Assembly: GCA_000711775.1 (NCBI GenBank)
Contig: ARYC01000408.1
Coordinates: 1 to 64,000 of the forward strand
Direction of reading: 5' to 3'
Origin: Oxytricha trifallax
Taxonomy: Eukaryota > Ciliophora > Spirotrichea > Sporadotrichida > Oxytrichidae
Length of the DNA stretch: 64,000 nt
The notes under the pieces were generated by a model. That model was given only the letters and a program-made list of their open reading frames with translations. It searched no databases and was not told where the DNA came from. Shown here piece by piece: positions 23,433 through 35,433 of this stretch. The position numbers and the translations under genes were made by a program. Each line of letters opens with the position of its first letter. Position 1 is the first letter of the stretch.

Positions 23433-24807
23433 CGCAAATGATTTTCTCTAATTTGGGCTGATGGCAAGAGACTTGAGAATAAGGGCCTTTTATTTGATTT
23501 TTATTTAATTGAATTGATCTTGTATTTATATTTTACTTTGAATGTTATTAAAATAATATGATTGACTTTTATAAATAAAATATATGATATCTACTGCATT
23601 TACAAAATCATTCAAAATAATTTCTTGGTTATTTTCGAAGTTTTTTTCTTCATAAATAAATCTTTAAACTTACTAAATCAATATGCTATTTAAAAATTTT
23701 ATATCTATTAATTAAGAGTTCATTGTTATTTTAACTTTTAATGGGTTAATTAAGAATTTTTGAGTTAACCTTATATATAAAATATTTTTTATTAGCAGTC
23801 AAATTTAACTATTTTGTTAAGTTGTCATATTTGTATTAAAATAAGTAAAAATATGTTAATAGTAAAAGTATTAAGATTGAATTTTTGATTGATAGCTTAG
23901 CTCTGGATCCACAAAAATTTGAAAAAAAGCCAAATGTGAAGAATAAATTGAAATAAAAATGATAAATTTTTAAGTTATATAATTTATTTAACTATATATA
24001 AATAAAAGTTTTGATAATTTCTTTTGCTTTAATATTCAATCAAATTTTTATGATCTAATTTTTTGTAAGCATGAGAATAGATTTTAAACATTTATCTTTA
24101 TTAAGAAGAATCAAATTATCATTAATTTCTAGATTTAAAATTAAATTATTTTTTAAAAGTAGGAAAGTCTTTTTATATATTAAGATAATGCATATTATAT
24201 AATTCATTATTCAAGATATCATTTAATCATCTGTCTTTTCTTATTTTAATATTTATAATTGTTCAGATATAGAATTATTGTAATAAATCAAGTTTTTTTT
24301 TAAATTTATCATTAAATTTATATTAAATGGATTTTTTCTAATAAAAAAAATATTATTTCTGCATAAATTATTTAACATTTATATCATAAAGTTAAATATA
24401 TATATAATAATTTTAGGATATTTAAAAAAAATAAATTAAACAAGTTTATTTTCCATTAATAATTGATAATTTTATTTTTATTGGATATTTTCACCAATTA
24501 AATTATATTATTTGAATATTGGTAGAAGGAATATTTAATTATTAAATTAACATATTATACATATAATAATGATATTTATTTTATATATTAAATAAAATAT
24601 TGAATTAGTATTTATTTATTGAGTTAATAGCCGTCTCTCCTAATAATTATTATCACAATAGATAATTAGTAAAAATAAATAAAAATGATTTTATATTTAT
24701 AAGATAATCTAATTCAATGCTTTAATTTAATAGTAATTTTAATAATTTAAACGGCAATAATAAAAGAATATCAGTCCAAATTAACTGGCAAAAAAGAGGA
24801 TTCAGTC
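23433..24807. other. AT-rich DNA, no gene seen
   Basis: Stops in all frames, poly-A/T tracts; no paired arms or transposon end noticed. Confidence 0.55.
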
Positions 24808-25407
24808 ATACACTTCTATATCATCATATTTCTTGTACAAAGACTTATTAATAAAGGTGTTGAAAATGAATACAGCTTCATCTGCATGAATGAACTTGAT
24901 TTTATTGTCAATAGCCCTCTGCATTTAATCACATATATAAGGTATATTATTGCTATAAAATAGCACTGTAAAATCAATCACTCTCTTTACTCTGTTGACA
25001 GTCTTGAAAGTAATACCATTTTTTCCATAAATGTTTGCTATAGTTTAAGGAGAGATAAGTATGACAGGAAACTTGCGATGAAACATCACAGCTCTCTAGT
25101 CGAGTTGAAAGTGTGCCCAATACTTTAAAGTCTTCGAGTCGCAGAGGTAGTCAATATTGTGCTATGAGAACTTTTGATTTCTTGCATAATGGTTTCAAGT
25201 GTCTAAGTTATAATGCCAAATAGCTAACAAGCAATGATACCTAACTGTTGAGGCATTCTTATGTAAGAACTTTACTATAGCTGCATAATTCATAGCTGGT
25301 TTGACTAAGTCTATAATAAAAATTGTACCAAACCTAAGCTTAAGAAGTAAATCTAAATATTACTCATCATAAATAGAGCCTAAATTTCGCTAATTTCTAT
25401 TTCTCAT
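24808..25407 (-). pseudogene. TBE C transposase, N-terminal part
   Basis: ATG at 25405-25407 (MRNRN). It runs through the HTH region to the first catalytic Asp (HADEAVFIFNTF) and is cut off about 25 residues later. The second Asp and the Glu are absent. Confidence 0.8.
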
Positions 25408-25511
25408 TTTGCAAATTGGCCTAATTTCTCTTATACCCCCAATAAGACCCCTACTATACTGTACAAATCAAAGCACTCATAAACCTTTCACTAAGGACTT
25501 TTGGGGTTTTG
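24808..25511 (-). mobile_element. TBE C, fragment (right end), inserted in TBE D
   Basis: Right terminus TTTTGGGGTTTTG ends at 25511. The flank is ACT, which is also part of the TBE D transposase reading (T-I-Y-N-V-P), so C inserted inside D's transposase gene. The left part of C and everything of D to its left are missing; homology starts abruptly at about 24808. Confidence 0.85.
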
Positions 25512-25745
25512 ACTATATATAACGTCCCTTATAGCCCATAATTTAATGGAATTGAATTCTACTGAAGTTAAATCAGGACTTACTACAAGAAGCTACTACT
25601 GTATCATCTAATGCAAGATTTACCTATCGATACAGTAGACTTAATTCAAAGTAGTTGCAAGAGAGTGAATATAGATGAGACTACGATATATGCAAGGAAA
25701 GGAAGAATGAATGTTTATTAATAAGTTTTTGACTTAAATGAATGA
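25512..25745 (+). pseudogene. TBE D transposase, C-terminal fragment
   Basis: Reads NVPYSPQFNGIEFY with the catalytic Glu, then TGA in place of the conserved Trp, and on to KLLLYHLMQDLPIDTVD, ARKGRMNVYQQVFDLNE and TGA at 25743-25745. The N-terminal two-thirds were lost with the TBE C insertion and later deletion. Confidence 0.82.
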
Positions 25746-25751
25746 AATAGT

Positions 25752-26527
25752 TCACATATTAAATGGACCCTTAAAAAGATTAGGCTTCTCTTTCTTTTCT
25801 TCTTAAGGCTTGGCTGGCCCTAAGTTTCTTCTCTTACTGCAATCTCATGTATCTATGTTCATATTTTCTGGCTTTTAAATATCTTTGTAAAGTCTCTTGT
25901 TAACTTAATGAACTGTCTGCTGTTTTCTATCTCTTTGAACCTTAGCATGCACTTTAATAAGATATATAATAATGCCAGATTATTCTACAAAGTTTTATAT
26001 CAAAGCTTACTTTAATGATAAGGATGATAAGCAACTCTAGCCAAGCTGAGCCTATTAATATGCCTTGCTTCTTCTAGTCTTCAGGAGAGATAGAATAACG
26101 TTTCTTATAATCTTCTTCAATTATTTCTCTGAGATAATCCTCTTTAATTGTACATAAAACACCATAGAAGAAGTTCCTCTAATGTAGTTTATTAGAGTGT
26201 TGTTTCTTATTAGGAAGGTAAACTATCACTTAATCATCTTTAACTGCATCCTCAAAGAAATTAGTTAATAAAATCTCAGGGTATTTTAGAATTTCAACTA
26301 GATTAATTTATTCATTTTTAAAAGCTTTCTTCTCACAAAATATTGCTTTAAAAAGAATGAAATTCTAGTACCTTCCGTCGATGTAAGGAATGACCAAAAT
26401 GTTTAATAGCCATCAATTTATCTTACCTTGAAAAGTTAGACATCGATAGAGATCTTCTTCATATATGAATCTTTTCATCATTGCTTGGAGCCTCAACTCT
26501 TTTCATTTCATCATTAAGTGATTCCAT
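25752..26527 (-). pseudogene. TBE D 22K protein gene
   Basis: ATG at 26525-26527 (MESLNDEMKRVEAPSND). Keeps the 26-nt intron GTAAGC...TTTGTAG (about 25972-25997) and the terminal TGA at 25752-25754, 6 bases from the transposase stop. Divergence and small indels near codons 20-45 break the frame. Confidence 0.75.
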
Positions 26528-26880
26528 CTTTGTTCCTCTTCCTATTAATGAATTTCAAATTATAACTTATAGACTTCTGGATCCTATTGTTTAAAATCTT
26601 ACTATTAAATATGGGCATCTTATAGGAGGTCAACCCCGCAAAGATACGTGGAGAAAGTTTGCAGAAGCTGCAACAAACTGCAGAGATTGAGCTCCATTTT
26701 ATCATTTTAGAACCATTAAATTAGTACTAAAAATGTTTTATTTTGATTAGTTCTGGTACTAAATCTGTTTAATTTAAATTAATACCAAATTAAGAGTACC
26801 TAAACTTTATTGGTACCAAGTTTAATGGAAAAAGGTCCAAAATGGTTCAAAACTTAATTGGTACCAGTATCAACCTGAAT

Positions 26881-27019
26881 CAAAACCCCAAAACCCTTTC
26901 AGTAGTTTGATTGAGTTTTTGATTGATAAAAGTAGACTATAAGTGCATTCTTTATTAGGGTTTTAATAGGGTTTATGTAGGGGTTTAATGTTTAAATATT
27001 AGTAATTTAAGTGAGTATA
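26881..27019. repeat. TBE E left terminal inverted repeat
   Basis: Pairs with 31615-31752 over about 139 bp with only a few mismatches and one short indel. The outer 16 bases are C4A4 telomere-like units. The transposase ATG begins at the inner edge. Confidence 0.9.
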
Positions 27020-28068
27020 TGCGAGGTTTGGGGTCTGTTTATGACAGTGAGTATATAGATTTATTGTTTAAGTTGCGTTATGGATGTGATGAATATAATG
27101 ATCAACTCAAGCCTATCCTTAATTACACGTCTATAGCAAGGCTACTCCATAAATCTCCTGCTACTGTGAGGTCTCACTGTCTATTAGCATTGAATTTAAA
27201 GAGACAGCAGCTTAATTCTAAGCCTAAAAGACCTCTAAAATTTTAGCAGCATCATATCGGTTATCTAATTAATGATAAGACTCTTAAATTCTGGGCTTAC
27301 TTCTCTCTTGCCTAGAGAGCTGTGATGTTTCATCGCCAATTTCCTGAGATTCATATCTCTGCTTAATCGATAGCTAACATATATAAAAAGAATGGAATAT
27401 CTTACAAGACAGTAAATCGCATTAAGAGAGTGATTGACTTTAATGTTCCATTTTATAAGACTAATTTAAATAATATATTCGATTAAATGCAGAGGTCTTG
27501 AGAGCATAATATAAAGTTTATACACGCTGATGAAGCTTTATTTACATTCAATACCTTAATATCAAAGTCTTGGTACAAGAGGCATAGTAATATAGAAGTT
27601 TATGACTAAAAGGTTAAGATATAAAATTATTTAATCTTTAGTAAAATCAGTGAAGATAGTGGCCTAGAGACTTATGTTATCCACCCTCGCTCTATAAAGA
27701 CTGAATAATATATTAAGTCCTTGCAATAGCTCAGGGACTGGTACTCTGACTAAGAGATCATCTTGTTTGTTGATAACTTATTAGTTCATAAAACTAAAGA
27801 ATTAAGGAGGGAATACGAAAGGCTAAACATAACACCTGTATTTAATGTTCCCTACAGTCCTCAGTTCAATGGAATTGAATTATATTGGGGGTTATTGAAA
27901 GGCCCCTAAAAGAAACTTCCACTCTATCATTTGATGCACGACTTAAAAATAGATACAGTCAATTTTATAAAGAGTGCTGCTAAAAGAGTCAGCGATGATA
28001 AAGCTAAAGTATGCGCAAGAGAAGGGAGATTTTGTTTTTATAAATAAGTATTAGATTTAAACGAATGA
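27019..28068 (+). pseudogene. TBE E transposase (D,D34E) with one in-frame TGA
   Basis: 350 codons from ATG 27019 to TGA 28066-28068. HTH segment ARLLHKSPATVRSHC; catalytic Asp in HADEALFTFNT, Asp in FVDNLLVHKTK, Glu in FNGIELYWG 35 residues on; C-terminus GRFCFYKQVLDLNE. TAG/TAA occur as Gln throughout. A single TGA at 27499-27501 (MQRS-stop-EHNIKF) falls where other copies have Gln or a sense codon. Apart from that the frame is intact, so inactivation is recent. Confidence 0.9.
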
Positions 28069-28074
28069 ATAAGT

Positions 28075-28863
28075 TCACATATTAAATTTGCCCGTAAAGG
28101 AATTTGGCTTCTCTTTCTTTACTTCCTCTTAAGGCTTGCTTGGGCTTATGTTTCTTCTCTTAGTGCTAGCTCCTGCATCTATGTTCATCTTTTCTGCCTT
28201 TTATAAATCTTTGAAGAGCCTCTTACTCAATTCATGTTTTACTTGAGACTTTCTCTCTCTGTTTAATTTGCTGCGCTCTTTCATCAAGTATATAGCAGTA
28301 CCAGGTTTTTCTATAAAGTTAGAAGACTAAGCTTACTTGAGATGAAAGGATGCTTTTGAAGTTCCTACAGCCAGGTGTCACTTATCTTAATACCTTGCTT
28401 CTCTTTTTCTTCAGGAGAGATGCTGTAGCGTTTCTTATGAGCTTCTTAAATAACTTCATTTAAGTACTCAGGTTTCAGAGTTCCAAGAACACCAAAGAAG
28501 AAGTTTCTCTCTGGCAACTTATTAGAGAGTTGCAACTTTGATGGAAGTTAGAGAGAAATATCTGTATCACTCATAGCATCATCATAGAGATTTGTTACTG
28601 ATATTTCAGGGTAGTTAGGTATCTCTATCATCCTAATTTCATTAGACTTAAAAGCTTTTTCTCTTCACTCAGTAAGGCTTTTAAGAATGAGATTTTATCC
28701 CTCCTAAGTTGGCAAGAACAATCCAACTATGGTTAATCTATTAGTATTAGTTAAAAGTTTACCTTGCTATACCAAATATCTAGAGAGGTCCTCTTTACTT
28801 CGAAAATTTTCCTTTTAAATCTTGAGATTGAATTCTCTTCATTGCATCATTCATAGACTCCAT
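28075..28863 (-). pseudogene. TBE E 22K protein gene with 26-nt intron
   Basis: ATG at 28861-28863 (MESMNDAMKRIQSQDL). The central block PNYPEISVTNLYDDAM and RNFFFGVLGT are clear. The intron GTAAGC...TTTATAG (26 nt, about 28332-28307) interrupts between HPFISS and KPGTAIYLMKE; skipping it keeps the frame. The tail is MNIDAGASTKRRNI and then Lys/Glu-rich, ending at TGA 28075-28077. A frameshift lies near codons 20-28. Confidence 0.78.
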
Positions 28864-28982
28864 CTTGCTTCCTCTTCTATAAATGTTAATGAAATTTAAA
28901 ATTATGGAAATCCATTCTAAGTTTATTAAAATCTTATTATTAAATAGGGAGGACCTTCTGGAGGTCAAACTTGAAAAGGTAA

Positions 28983-29788
28983 AGCGAATAAGTTGAAATA
29001 AGAGTGATCATAAATTAGAAATACAAATATACATAAAAAATGTCATTAGCATTAGTAGGTTTATTGTCTTAATTCATTGATTTTCTTCCTCTTCTTCATC
29101 AGCATCATCTTTTTTTACTGTGGTTCAAATCTTGAAAAATATTCGCATTCAGCACTTGAGCTTCTCGACGTCAAAAATATCAGAGTTAGAGATGCTGTAG
29201 CTGAAAGCTCTGCCACTTCTCTCTCAACACTGTCTTGCTGGAGATGCTGTTGGCCTTAGAGAGTCCACCATGCTTAGCAAAAATTTGAGAAATTAGAGAT
29301 GTTTAATAAATTAAAATTAACAATTTAAAACTTTTTAAGTTTTAATGATCAAAGATTAAATTTGTTAGTAATAGATTAAATTTATAAGGGATTTTAAATA
29401 GGCTTGTCTTAATTAATTTTAATCAGAAATGTATTAATTAAGACCTTGTTAATTTTAATTTATTAAACATCTCTAATTTCTCAAATTTTGGCTAAACATG
29501 GTGGACTCTCTAAGGCCAACAGCATCTCCAGCAAGACAGTGTTGAGGAGAGAAGTGGAGGAGCTTCCAGCTACAGCATCTCTAACTCTGATATTTTTGAC
29601 GTCGAGAAGCTCAAGTGCTGAATGCGAATATTTTTCAAGATTTGAACCACAGTAAAAAAAGATGATGCTGATGAAGAAGAGGAAGAAAATCAATGAATTA
29701 AGACAATAAACCTACTAATGCTAATGACATTTTTTATGTATATTTGTATTTCTAATTTATGATCATTCTTATTTCAATTTATTCGCTT
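28983..29788. mobile_element. About 806-bp palindromic element inserted in TBE E at a TA
   Basis: Ends AAGCGAATAAGTTG / CAATTTATTCGCTT, with long matching arms meeting near 29385-29410. TA lies directly on both sides. Removing the element and one TA rebuilds the sequence seen in other TBEs (GGTATGCGGAGAAG against GGATATGGAGAAGG). A MITE-like insertion with Tc1/mariner-type TA duplication. Mirror-image small frames in the arms are a consequence of the palindrome. Confidence 0.85.
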
Positions 29789-30141
29789 TATGCGGAGAAG
29801 CATTGAAAAACTTGCTCCAAGTTTCACAGATTGATTTCCATTTCTATCAAACTATCTCCATTAAATTGCTCCTAATAATGTTTAATTATTATAGGAGGTC
29901 CTCCAAATTAAATTCAAACTTGATTTGGAAGACCTCCTAGAGAAACAAAACTTCATTAAGAGTATTTTAATTGACTAAAATGTTTAAAATTCTCATAAAA
30001 TATATCAACTTAGAGTCTTTTATGGTTAGTTAATTTTCTTACCTCTCAGCAAAGAATCTACCAGAGTGCCTTATACTCGACTATATAGTTTATCTAGGTA
30101 GATTTTATCATTATTATAATAAAATATATCAGCAAACTAAA

Positions 30142-31592
30142 ATGAGCGCTAACCTCTTAAGAAGAGCGGCATTACTTGGATCAAGCCAATAAAAGTTATC
30201 ATTCCAGCAACCAAGAAAGGAGAGACCAGAGACGTTGTACTCAGTGGGAGCCTACTTATGACAACTTTGATCAGTCTAGCTTTGAGATTTAAATATAAGT
30301 TAAGTAGGAGGTTATCAAAGAAGCTGTACAAATTGAGGAGGAGGTTAAACAACCCGCCATAGAGCATTAATAAATCCCAGCCAAAGTTGACTATTAATGC
30401 AAAGAATGCAATAAAGTTTTCCCTTACAAGTCAACTTATAAGAGACACTTGAGAGATATACACAACGATATGCCAAGGTTATATCTCAAGCATTAAAAGA
30501 AAGATGGGAAGTATGTCTGTGAGTTCTGTGAGAAGCCATATTCTCATACTAGAGACCTCAAAGTGCACTTAAAGAAAAAGCACAATTAAAGTTTTGTCTT
30601 TATTCATGAACCTACTGGTAATAAATTCCTCTAAAAGAGGAGATCAAGAAAACCAGTGGAGTCTCTTAGAGTTGAAGTCTAGAAGTAAGTTAAAATGAAG
30701 AAAGCAGTCAAGAACTTTCCAGTCTCTGAGATCAATAAAATCATGGTTAAAATAGAGGCAATGAAGATTCCTATATTAAAAATTATTGACTTAGATTATT
30801 GCCTAGAAAGCTACCTCACTCTTGAAGATAAAATAGAGAAGAGAGTCATTACTGATGACTAATATGCTTACAAGATATATCCTTTCAATTACTTCCTTGC
30901 TGATGACAAGTTCCAAATGGAATTTGCTAATGAGTATTATGCTCTTTAAAAGGCAAAGTTAAATGAGTGCAGGCAGATCATCTAGCTTGATGCTATTTTA
31001 CTTGGTAAAGATCATGTAGCCTTCAGGCTTCCTTTACTTGAAATGACTTACAAAGAATTCTTATCTGACAATAGATGTCAGAGATAAATTAGCTAGATAG
31101 TATAGCAGATAGTTGAAGGGATTGAAGAGCTTCACAAGCTAGGTTATGTTCATAGAGACTTAAAGCCAGAGAACATCATGATGAACTTTCAGCCTCTTAG
31201 AGTTTATATTATTGACTTCAACAGAGCTCAAAGAGTGCAAGCCTCTGCATAAGGAAATGTATACGGCACTCCTGGATATTTCCCAGAGAAAGAGGATTGG
31301 AGAGATTGAGAAACTTAATGGGATAGATATCTGGGCTCTAGCAGTTATAATAATAGAAAGCGACATGCCTAGAAACGATTACTTTAGCTGCAGAGGTGAG
31401 AGAGATTCTAAGCAGAGAATCAAGCAATATCTCGATAAAAATAAAATAAATGGAGGTCTCAGAGAACTTGCATACTCAACTATTATCAAGCCAAGCTAAG
31501 AGAATTAACAAACAATAGAAACAATCAAACATCAACTTAGAAAGATAAAATTCAGAGAACTGCCACATGACTCTAAGCTTATGTTTGTGTGA
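30142..31592 (+). pseudogene. TBE E C2H2 zinc-finger/kinase-like protein, disrupted
   Basis: ATG at 30142 (MSANLLRRAALLGSS). Two C2H2 fingers: CKECNKVFPYKSTYKRHLRD and CEFCEKPYSHTRDLKVHLKK. Then a kinase-like domain: beta-3 Lys in AYKIYPFNYF, alpha-C Glu in FANEYYAL, catalytic loop GYVHRDLKPENIMM, IIDFNRA in place of DFG, activation segment YGTPGYFPEKEDW. The frame shifts near 30235, a TGA replaces the Gly codon after EDWRD (about 31306), and there is a shift before IWALAVIIIESDMPR. Role in transposition unknown; in intact copies it could bind DNA through the fingers and phosphorylate a partner. Confidence 0.85.
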
Positions 31593-31614
31593 AATATTTT
31601 AAAAACTCGCTTGT

Positions 31615-31752
31615 TATACTCACTTAAATTACTAATATTTAAACATTAAACCCCTACATAAACCCTATTAAAACCCTAATAAAGTATGCCTTAATAGTCT
31701 ACTTTATCAATCAAAAACTCAATCAAACTACTGAAAGGGTTTTGGGGTTTTG
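31615..31752. repeat. TBE E right terminal inverted repeat
   Basis: Inverted partner of 26881-27019, ending in GGGTTTTGGGGTTTTG. Confidence 0.9.
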
Positions 31753-33140
31753 ATTCTATCTTGGCAGTGGATAATTCTGGCTAAACTAAGAAGCCAAAGA
31801 TCATCTACAATGAAAAGGAGATAGAGCTTAAAGCTCTTGAGTTTGAATCTATTGTGTTTGCTCTAGAAATAAACATTATAAAGTAGAGTGCAGAGATGGA
31901 GTTTAAACGCTAGTCGAAGATGTTGAGGAGTTTAAGAACAGCTCTCAGTAGATAAGATTAAAGCATTTTAATTTAATGAATGCTAAAATCTCATCTCAAC
32001 TGATTCGAGCTTGAAGAGGAAAATCAAAGAGATACACTCTGGCAAAATAAACGTATATTATAAGCATGATAAAGTATAAGGTAGGTATTAGTGCACGACA
32101 TGAATAAAGTCATTTACTCTCTCATAAAATTAAATGGCATATTCAAAAGCATCACTTTAGTGATTTATTAATTCAAGATAAAGAGACATAACTACTTATA
32201 CTGGCCACAAGAAAGTTTAATAGTCAAGAGTTTTAAAGAGAACAGCAAGAGAGACTTAAGAAACAGAAATTATTGGAGTCAATGAACCAACCAGCTAACG
32301 GTATATAGCATTCTTTTAAGAGAGAGACCTATGTATATATCTGCATTAAATATAGTACACCTCAGCTTTTGTAATGACAACTATTTTCATATTGGCGTAC
32401 CTAACAAGGTTAAACTCATAGTAGTTGATGAGTATGATTATAAGGTTTATCCCTTCAGATATATCATTAGGAGCAGGCAGTGTCAAAATGAGTTAGTCAA
32501 TGAATATATAATACAAAGAGAGGCTCAGAAAAGATAATGCAAGAATTTGCTTAAACTCGATGGAGTTTTCTTGGACATGGTTTTATTGCACTACGCCTTA
32601 AGATATTTGAAATGATTCTAAGAGAGTCTACCATAAAAGATACCTAGATGACTTGAATAAGATACTCTACTCACAGAAATGACTAAGTGTGTGAAAGAAC
32701 TATGATCATAGAGATTAAAAACCAGAATATGTAATGATAAATTTCTGTCCCTTAGAAATAGTAAAAATTAGATTTCAATAGAGCAATAAGATGAGAGATA
32801 GTGACTTTAGCTTAGGTACTAGGAATACTTGGGTACTTCCCAATAAGAGAGTAGTAGACTAATGGCTCTTATTAGTGATATGCCTGAGCGGTTTCAACAA
32901 TTATCTTAGAATACGATATGGAATATATGTCATACTTTGGAACAAGACAAGAGAAATAATCAATAAGTTTGGCTGAAAAAATATCATGCAAGAAGATAAG
33001 TGCGATGATATAAAGAAATTAGATCGTAAGAGCTCCAGCATACCCGAGATCATCTTTAGAAGATATAATTGAAACACTTCAAAGAGTTAAGTTCAGGAGA
33101 TTTCTCGAAGAATAGCAAATATATTTCGTTTGATTAAATA
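31753..33140 (+). pseudogene. TBE D zinc-finger/kinase-like protein, heavily decayed
   Basis: Resumes at about codon 10 relative to H (LGSGQFWLNQEAKDHLQ-like reading). Traces of the kinase domain remain: HRDQKPEYVMINF near 32705-32750 (HRDLKPEN decayed) and KLIVVDEYDYKVYPFRY at 32425-32460 (beta-3 Lys). Many shifts and stops. The start codon region is absent. Confidence 0.75.
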
Positions 33141-33205
33141 AACTAATGTTAGTTGAAAATATATAAATCATGTATATAACCTCACTAAGGAGTTTTGGGG
33201 TTTTG

Positions 33206-34242
33206 AGATTACGGGCTTGCTTAAACTATATAAATGAACAAAAAATCCAATCTTATTTATTATAATTAATAGTTTAATTTTCGTTTATATTATTATCACC
33301 AATCTACTAACAAACATTTTGCATAGAAAAAGGGAAGAAACTAAATATAAGGCAACGACAGAAGAGTTAAATTGAAAATTTCTATTTTATCTATTTAGTT
33401 TTATACATTAATTTTTTACCAAATGGTAAAAATAAAGAGAAATAAGGTTTTGGTTTCATTTTTAAAAAGAATTATGCATCATTTTAATTAATTGTAGCAT
33501 AAAAAAGACCTGAATTTTTGTTCTTGTCGTACAAATAATTATAAAGCGATAGATTTTTTAAAAAGCAAAGTTAAAAATTACATTTAATTTTTAGCAACAA
33601 GATTTTTTATAATTTCTTATGTTATCACTAAATTATCTAATATTTCTTTGCCTTAAATTAAAATATATTTTGAACTTAAAAATATTTATACTTTTATAAA
33701 CAATATTTTTTTAAAAAATATACATGATTAAATTAATTTAAAAAATAAATCAAAAAAACTGGAGGGGGAAAGTTTTCAACTCAAAAGATTAGATAATACC
33801 CTATTAATAATACATTTCAAAGTAAAATTTAAAATTTACAAATTAAGAGAGTAAAATAAAAATAATTAATAACAAGAATTCATTTTAATTTAAGAATATT
33901 AATTATTTAAGTTTTATTATCTTTAAAGTGCAAACTTGGACAACTTTTAAATTATATATAAATCTATATAAATTATTTAATGAATGTATTTTAAAATCAA
34001 ATTATATGATAATTTATTCATAAATTATATTTTATAATTAGTTGTACTAACTTTAGAGCTGGAAGAGTAAAATATATTTTATTGTACAAAATTAAAATTT
34101 TATAATTTATAAGGAATTTTTAAATTAAATTATAATCATAAAATTCAAATAGTTTAAATTCTTAAATTCAAATATATTTATCCATATTAAATAAATACTT
34201 ATTATATAAATAATAATGTAATTTTAATTATATTATCACATT
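33206..34242. other. AT-rich DNA between TBE D and TBE F, no gene seen
   Basis: Stops in all frames, long A/T runs; no inverted arms recognised. Confidence 0.6.
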
Positions 34243-34322
34243 TAAAACCCCAAAACCCCTTAATGAGGTTTATAAGTGCTTTGATTTTTAGAGAATTTTT
34301 TAGGGTTGGGATTATAAATTAA

Positions 34323-35424
34323 ATGCGAGACAAAAATAGCAAGCTTTTGGGTCTATTTATGATGAATAGTATATATATTTACTGTTAAATTTGCGTTATG
34401 GATGTGATATCTACTGTGAATAAGTCAAACTAGTACTTAATTATAAGTCAATTGCACTGCTCTTAAAGCGAAGTCCATCAACTGTTAGTTCCCTTTGCCT
34501 AAGAACAGTATAACTAAAGCAATTATAGCGAAATTCTATGCCTTAGAGGAAGTCAAAGTTTCTATAGAATCATATTGACTATCTTATTAATGAAAAAGTT
34601 TGAAGTATTGGGCTCACTTCTCTCTCGACTAACGAGCTATTATGTTTCACCGCCAGTTCCCTGAGTTAAGGATCTCTGCATAGTCGGATTCAAACATTTA
34701 TAAAGGAAACGGTATCTCTTACAAAGTGTATATCATATCAAGAGAGTGATTGATTTCACTCTGCCATTTTACAACAACAACAACTTAAATTTTATTTATA
34801 ATTAAATGCAGAGAGCCTAATAGAATAATATTAAGTTTATACATGCTGACGAGGCTGTGTTTACCTTCAACACTTTCATCTAGAAGTCTTGTTATAAGAC
34901 GCATAGTAATATAGAAGTTTATGATTAGAAAGTCAAGGTATAAACAATGGCAATTCTTGGAGGTATTAGAGAGAATGCTGGTTAAGAATCCTATGTTATT
35001 CATCCTCGCTCAATTAAGACAGAGCAATATATTAAGTTCTTAGTGCATTTGAGAGAGAAATACCCTGAATATGAGATTATACTGTTTGCTGATAATCTTT
35101 CTGTTCAAAAGACAAATAAAACAATTAAGAGTTATGAACAACTAAGAAAAACATCAGTGTTAAACGTGCCTTACAGTCTATAGTTTTATGGAATTGAGTT
35201 CCACTGGGGTATATTAAAAGGTCATTACAAGAAACTGCTGCTATACCACTTGATGCATGACATACCTATCGATATTGTAGACTTTATTATAAGCTCAGCG
35301 AAGAGAGTAGATAATTAATTGGAATAAAAGTGTGCTAAAAAAGGGACAGTGAATATATATATATAATATATATATATATATAAATATATATATATATAAA
35401 TAAGTTTTGCAGTTAAGTTAATGA
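34323..35424 (+). pseudogene. TBE F transposase, decayed, with AT microsatellite
   Basis: ATG at 34323; the frame slips within 10 codons, then reads AFGSIYDEQYIYLLLNLRYG. HADEAVFTFNTF (first Asp), FADNLSVQKTN (second Asp, Val to Ala before it) and FYGIEFHWG (Glu) remain, with further indels. About 45 bp of (AT)n expands the C-terminal codons at 35353-35398 compared with B. Ends at TGA 35422-35424. Confidence 0.82.
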
Positions 35425-35433
35425 ATATATATC

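Larger units (their letters stand above)
26881..31752 (+). mobile_element. TBE E, complete, carrying a palindromic insertion
   Basis: 4872 bp; about 4.06 kb without the 28983-29788 insertion. Terminal inverted repeats 26881-27019 and 31615-31752 begin CAAAACCCCAAAACCC and are far longer (about 139 bp) than those of G, H or F. Past the telomeric part their sequence is unlike the other copies, so E is a separate TBE subfamily. Flanks are AAT on the left and ATT on the right, not a direct repeat. Gene order: transposase (+), 22K (-), zinc-finger/kinase (+). Confidence 0.92.
25512..33205 (+). mobile_element. TBE D, broken by TBE C and TBE E
   Basis: D is present as 25512-26880 (transposase C-terminus, 22K, part of the divergent promoter region) and 31753-33205 (zinc-finger/kinase gene and right telomeric end AAGGAGTTTTGGGGTTTTG). 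E sits between the halves. Compared with G and H, about 230 bp of D around the kinase start codon are missing at the E insertion point. The right flank is AGA. Confidence 0.82.

Noticed and set aside
29077..29693. Mirror-image small frames in the TBE E insertion
   Set aside because: Same reason: arms of a palindromic MITE.
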